Source: Sedimentisphaerales bacterium
GTDB taxonomy: Bacteria > Planctomycetota > Phycisphaerae > Sedimentisphaerales > Anaerobacaceae
Reading direction: 5' to 3'
NCBI GenBank assembly: GCA_030611315.1
Contig: JAUWPZ010000015.1
Location: forward strand, 1 to 38,459
DNA length: 38,459 bases
In this document: positions 34,961-38,459 of the stretch, one piece after another
Numbering within the stretch: position 1 is the stretch's first letter
Layout of the letters: each line of letters opens with the position of its first letter
The notes under the pieces: generated by a model
Databases searched by the model: none
What the model was told of the DNA's origin: nothing
Seen by the model: the letters and a program-made list of their open reading frames with translations, nothing else
Translations under genes and position numbers: made by a program

Positions 34961-35899
34961 ATGGAGAAGTTTTTAGTCACCGGCGGAGCCGGTTTCATCG
35001 GCTCGAATATCGCAGCCAAACTGGTTTCACAAGAATGCTTTGTTCGGGTCATTGATAATCTGCTCACAGGCAAAAAAAGCAACCTTGCCGCTGTTTCAGA
35101 CAAAATTGAGTTTATTGAAGCCGATATGGGCGATGAGGCAGCCGCCCGTGAGGCGATGAAGGATATCGATGTCGTTCTGCATCAGGGCGCCTTGCCCTCG
35201 GTGCCGCGCAGCGTTGACGACCCTGCCGCAACGCACAAGCACTGTGTCGATGCGACCTTCACACTTCTTTTGGCCGCTCGCGATGCCGGAGTAAAACGTT
35301 TTGTGTTCGCCGCAAGTTCTTCAGCTTACGGAGACACGCCGACTCTGCCAAAGGTCGAGACCATGCTGCCCGGACCTCTTTCGCCTTATGCAGCGGCCAA
35401 GCTCGTCGGCGAGTACTATGCTAAAGTTTTCTCCGATGTATTCGGCCTTGAGACTATTTCGCTGCGGTATTTTAATATTTTCGGTCCGAATCAGGACCCG
35501 ACCAGCCAGTATGCCGCCGCCATACCGGCTTTTGTTACCGCTATAATAAAAGACCAGCCGCCAACTATCTATGGCGACGGCGAGCAGAGCCGAGATTTCA
35601 CGTATATTGACAACGTTGTCGAGGCCAATTTACTCGCCGCAAGGGCCAAGCAAACCGCCGGCCAGGTAATAAATATCGCCTGCGGCCGGGCCGTAACTGT
35701 CAACGAGATTATTGATATGATTAACACGTCCCTCGGCAAAAGCATAAAGCCGACATATACCGACCCACGCCCCGGTGACGTAAAGCATTCCCTCGCCGAC
35801 GTTACCGCCGCCAAAAAACTAATCGGCTACAAACCGATAGTGCAGTTTGAACAGGGGTTGAAAAAAGCTATTCGCTGGTATCGCGATAACCTTTTGTAA
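34961..35899 (+). CDS. NAD-dependent UDP-sugar 4-epimerase (extended SDR)
   Basis: 312 residues. The Rossmann motif TGGAGFIGSN is near residues 7-16. The catalytic set is SSSAYGDTP with YAAAK (Tyr and Lys), and HQGALPSVPRSVDDP follows the WbpP-type pattern of UDP-GlcNAc/GalNAc 4-epimerases. The C-terminus ends in GLKKAIRWYRDNLL. It converts UDP-glucose or UDP-GlcNAc to the galacto form, a likely polysaccharide precursor, but sits after the terminator, so it has its own promoter or reads through. GAGG lies upstream of the ATG. The substrate preference is inferred from the SVPRS motif. Confidence 0.9.
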   Translation: MEKFLVTGGAGFIGSNIAAKLVSQECFVRVIDNLLTGKKSNLAAVSDKIEFIEADMGDEAAAREAMKDIDVVLHQGALPSVPRSVDDPAATHKHCVDATFTLLLAARDAGVKRFVFAASSSAYGDTPTLPKVETMLPGPLSPYAAAKLVGEYYAKVFSDVFGLETISLRYFNIFGPNQDPTSQYAAAIPAFVTAIIKDQPPTIYGDGEQSRDFTYIDNVVEANLLAARAKQTAGQVINIACGRAVTVNEIIDMINTSLGKSIKPTYTDPRPGDVKHSLADVTAAKKLIGYKPIVQFEQGLKKAIRWYRDNLL

Positions 35900-35916
35900 C
35901 CTCCGTCCTGTTCACT

Positions 35917-35937
35917 GCACGCTATTCGATATACGCT
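35917..35937. repeat. short 7-bp repeat array, 3 units
   Basis: GCACGCT, ATTCGAT, ATACGCT directly before the epimerase remnant at 35938. Only three units, supported mainly by its match to the array at 36058-36092. Confidence 0.45.
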
Positions 35938-35988
35938 AACAAGGGCCTGAAACTGGCAATAGGTTGGTATAGGGATAATCTGCTGTAA
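35938..35988 (+). pseudogene. 3' remnant of a second epimerase gene
   Basis: The frame reads NKGLKLAIGWYRDNLL then TAA. The intact gene just upstream ends EQGLKKAIRWYRDNLL then TAA. The two fragments differ by many silent changes, so this is not a recent copy but the tail of a diverged paralogue. Nothing upstream of residue N matches; a heptad array abuts it directly. Confidence 0.7.
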
Positions 35989-35997
35989 GTAATCGGG

Positions 35998-36092
35998 TTA
36001 CGGGCCACGAGTGACAAGTTACGGTCTGTCATTCTGAACGCAGTTGAAAGTCTCTTGGTACGCAATACGATATACGCACGACGCGATACGAA
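35998..36092. repeat. 7-bp repeats flanking a partial dispersed repeat
   Basis: TTACGGG, CCACGAG, TGACAAG, TTACGGT at 35998-36025, then CTGTCATTCTGAACGCAG, similar to the arm of the element at 310-429, then GTACGCA, ATACGAT, ATACGCA, CGACGCG, ATACGAA at 36058-36092. The layout, heptads around a palindrome-type repeat, resembles the pyrB-pyrC spacer. Confidence 0.6.
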
Positions 36093-36141
36093 TATGCCAT
36101 TGCGGCCTTCTGCTTTTGGTCTCTGGTGTGATTGTGGAGCG

Positions 36142-36546
36142 CTATTCCAGCTGTTTTTTGAGTTCCTGGGCTTTTTTGATGAGTTCTTCCCGGCTAATTT
36201 CTTTCTTGGGGGCCAGCTCGAACATCCATTCGTACTCATCGACGATTCTCTTCGGATTGAGGATTTGTGCGAAGAAATCCCACGGAAACTTGTCATGCCC
36301 GGGTCTTTCCAGTTCGCGGTGGGTTTTTAAGGTTTGGTAGCCCTCTTTACTTATTCGGACGTTGTAATCCCCATACCAGTTAAACGGCACCGTAACGGGC
36401 GATTCGCCTATTTCCTCATCGTTTAGCACCACTACCGCACCGGATGGATTGGTGTTGATTGTCAGCTTTCTCTCGACACAGCCGCCCAGAAGTACGCTCA
36501 GAATTGCGCCAGCAGCCGCCAGAGCCAATATACTGCGATTTACCAT
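36142..36546 (-). CDS. PEGA-domain lipoprotein
   Basis: 134 residues. The signal ends with a lipobox (LLGGC, modified Cys near residue 23). A PEGA domain follows: KLTINTNPSGAVVVLNDEEI, then GESPVTVPFNWYGDYNVRI and KEGYQTL. PEGA domains are surface beta domains of unknown role in many planctomycetes. The C-terminus has WDFFAQILNPKRIVDEYEW and a charged helix. GAGGG is seven bases upstream of the ATG. It is transcribed in the same direction as, and downstream of, the AAA ATPase, 181 bases away. Confidence 0.85.
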   Translation of the reverse strand: MVNRSILALAAAGAILSVLLGGCVERKLTINTNPSGAVVVLNDEEIGESPVTVPFNWYGDYNVRISKEGYQTLKTHRELERPGHDKFPWDFFAQILNPKRIVDEYEWMFELAPKKEISREELIKKAQELKKQLE

Positions 36547-36727
36547 ACCAGTACCCTCAAATCGTTTTTTTGCGTTACAGGCTGTATTATAGATAAATCT
36601 CGAAAAGATAAAAGCCCAAAGTTTCCTAACTTGAGTGTATAGGAATTCGTATTTTTCGGACAGGATTTACAGGATAAGATACGATTTAAAAGAAATCTTG
36701 TTAATCCCGTCAAAAATAAATTGTTTT

Positions 36728-38215
36728 TCAATCAGCCGGGACGCATCTGCCCTTGGCCCAGGCAAGCAGGCATTGTACGCTTTCAGCCATTGTTACCGAC
36801 AGCGGCGGTGAAGTCTCTACCGCCGAGATTATTCGGCTCGTATCCAGCTTGGCTTTGTCCGCATAGGCCTCGTGCAGGGCCGATATGACGGCCTGTTCTA
36901 TTTCGGAACCGCTGTAGCCTTCGGATGCCTCGGCGAGGGCCTTGAGGTCGAATTTCGACACGTCCCGTCCGCGTTTCTTCAGATGGATGGCGAATATCTC
37001 CTTGCGCACCGTCTTGTCCGGCAGGTCAACGAAGAATATCTCGTCGAATCGCCCTTTGCGAAGCAGCTCGGGAGGCAGCGCCTCGATGTCGTTGGCCGTA
37101 GCAACGAGAAAGACCGGCGCTTCATGCTCCTGCATCCACGTCAAAAGGCTCCCGAACATCCTCTGCGACAGACCTCCGTCGGCGCTGCGACTGGCAGCCG
37201 AAGCGAATGCCTTTTCGATTTCATCAATCCACAGAATCACCGGCGACATCGCTTCGGTTTGCCGCAGCGCCTCGCGCAGGTTGCGTTCGGATTCACCGAT
37301 AAAGCTGGCGTATAGCGCCCCCGGATCCATTCTCAACAGCGGCTGATGCCACGCCGTTGCGATTGCCTTGGCGCACAGGCTCTTTCCTGCGCCCTGAACG
37401 CCGAGCATAAGCACGCCTCTCGGCGCTTCGAGCCCGAACTCGGTCGCATCCCGGCCGAATGCGTCTTTACGCTGGTTGAGCCATTTCTTCAACTGCCTCA
37501 TTCCGCCGATTTCGCTCAGGTCCAGCGGCGTCTTGACGTACTCGAGCAGACCTCCCTGTTGAATCATTTGCCGCTTGTTCGCGATTACGACGTTTATGTC
37601 ATTGTCGTCGAATCGCTGGTCGGCGGTTACCGTATCGCTGATAATTCTCACCGCCTGCCGCCGGGTCAGCCCGCGAAGATTGCGTACTATTGTATTCAGG
37701 CCTCTTTTGGTAATGCCGACCTCGATGGGCTTCTTGCGGTGCAGGCGCAGCAGCGTCGCGCGGATGATGCCCTTGAGTTCTTCTTCGTCGGGAAAGGAGA
37801 TTTCAAAAGGCCTCGTATATGATTTTATGACGTCGGGCACTTTGTCGGTGCTGTCTATCATTACCACTGTTACGCCGGTCTTGTCGTAGTTCTCTATCAT
37901 ATCTCGCAAAAACCGCAGCGCCTTGCCGCCCTTGAGGTGCTCGGCTAAGTCGAGCGTTACGCAGATTGAACCCGGTTTGGCGCCGGAAAGGTTCGCCAGG
38001 CCCGCCGCGGGTGTATCGGTACTGTTTATACCGGGGCTGCCGGCCAGAATGCCTTCCTTAACTCCCTCGGCGACCGACCATATCCACATATCACGGTCCA
38101 TACTCATCGCTGTCTGCCGCACTATTTCCAGGGCATACCGCTCCTCGTGCGTAGCGATGGATATACAGGGATAACCGCCGTTCATAAGTTGTCTAAAACG
38201 CTCGAAATCGTCCAT
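36728..38215 (-). CDS. Ycf46-like AAA+ ATPase
   Basis: 495 residues from the ATG at 38215, with GGAG nine bases upstream; a GTG five codons earlier would overlap that site. The N-terminal half is a degenerate domain (FRQLMNGGYPCISIATHEER through DSTDKVPDVIKSYTRPFEI). The AAA domain follows with Walker A GVQGAGKSLCAKAIA, Walker B VILWIDEIEKAF, sensor VATANDIEALPPELLRKGRFDE with Arg finger, and YSGSEIEQAVISA. This two-part layout is that of Ycf46-type ATPases, some linked to regulation of CO2 uptake in cyanobacteria; the role here is unknown. The second element copy starts 105 bases upstream of its start. Confidence 0.9.
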   Translation of the reverse strand: MDDFERFRQLMNGGYPCISIATHEERYALEIVRQTAMSMDRDMWIWSVAEGVKEGILAGSPGINSTDTPAAGLANLSGAKPGSICVTLDLAEHLKGGKALRFLRDMIENYDKTGVTVVMIDSTDKVPDVIKSYTRPFEISFPDEEELKGIIRATLLRLHRKKPIEVGITKRGLNTIVRNLRGLTRRQAVRIISDTVTADQRFDDNDINVVIANKRQMIQQGGLLEYVKTPLDLSEIGGMRQLKKWLNQRKDAFGRDATEFGLEAPRGVLMLGVQGAGKSLCAKAIATAWHQPLLRMDPGALYASFIGESERNLREALRQTEAMSPVILWIDEIEKAFASAASRSADGGLSQRMFGSLLTWMQEHEAPVFLVATANDIEALPPELLRKGRFDEIFFVDLPDKTVRKEIFAIHLKKRGRDVSKFDLKALAEASEGYSGSEIEQAVISALHEAYADKAKLDTSRIISAVETSPPLSVTMAESVQCLLAWAKGRCVPAD

Positions 38216-38319
38216 TGGACGGTTCTCCACTTCTTTCCATAATCTGCACTATATAATAGCCTGACAAACCCTATTATAACCCAAAACTAAGCAGGCAAAA
38301 CTACAAAGTTGATATTATC

Positions 38320-38459
38320 GGGTGCGACCAGATTTTCTGGCGGGGCGATTTCTTCGTGTCATGCTGAGCGCAGCAAGGTGAAGCGAAGCATCTGGCCAGA
38401 GAATGAGATGTTACTGACCAAGCGAAGGAGCCTCTCGGTCCGAAAGCCGGATGCTTCAC
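38320..38459. mobile_element. MITE-like palindromic element, copy 2, cut by the window edge
   Basis: Starts GGGTGCGACCAGATTTTCTGG and continues through TGTCATGCTGAGCGCAGCAA at 38357 into GAGAATGAGATGTTACTGA, which is the reverse complement of the centre of copy 1. It is therefore in inverted orientation to the copy at 258-466. Divergence of roughly one base in six suggests it is not a recent copy. Confidence 0.6.

Overview
The window reads as a chromosomal segment of an uncultured planctomycete, most likely from the Phycisphaerae/Sedimentisphaerales side of the phylum. This is an inference from gene content: a Tat-exported Gfo/Idh/MocA oxidoreductase, a dockerin-bearing subtilase, an exosortase/EpsI polysaccharide locus, DUF4190 proteins, and a single-chain pyruvate:ferredoxin oxidoreductase that points to anaerobic metabolism. 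No rRNA or tRNA is present to fix the taxonomy.

Layout. 0-5 kb, minus strand: oxidoreductase, a DUF2752 membrane protein, four tandem DUF4190-type paralogues and an orphan GroES-like protein. 5.4-9.5 kb, plus strand: a secreted glycosidase-like protein, xseA, a small membrane-anchored unknown and an RDD membrane protein. 9.7-13.3 kb, minus strand: a non-pyrrolysine MttB-family methyltransferase, the last 38 codons of a lost ABC transporter gene, and a subtilisin-like protein with a dockerin whose catalytic Asp appears to be missing. 13.6-17.8 kb, plus strand: pyrR-pyrB-pyrC, a YacP-like NYN protein and a double zf-TFIIB protein. 18.2-22.7 kb: nifJ and a lipoprotein. 23.3-34.8 kb: an exopolysaccharide/exosortase operon, made of an outer-membrane export lipoprotein with an unusual acidic repeat insert, an exosortase, an EpsI-like protein, a 1661-residue TPR protein and a Wzz/BY-kinase fusion. 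It ends at a strong intrinsic terminator. 35-38.2 kb: a UDP-sugar epimerase, a 16-codon remnant of a second epimerase, a PEGA lipoprotein and a Ycf46-like AAA ATPase (the last two on minus).

The export protein, Wzz/tyrosine kinase, TPR protein, exosortase and EpsI-like protein would together build a polysaccharide-linked cell-surface system, with the nearby epimerase possibly supplying a sugar nucleotide. No glycosyltransferase, flippase, polymerase or PEP-CTERM target gene is in the window, so those parts must lie elsewhere.

Two layers of non-coding repeats stand out. First, gene junctions repeatedly carry short arrays with a strict 7-bp period but different unit sequences. They fill the pyrR-pyrB, pyrB-pyrC and nifJ-lipoprotein spacers, run into the start of the epsI-like gene, and lie beside both gene remnants. 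Second, two copies of a palindromic MITE-like element (about 210 bp) with ends near GGGTGTG sit in opposite orientation near the two window edges. The heptad arrays and the acidic repeat insert in the export protein are the most unusual observations.
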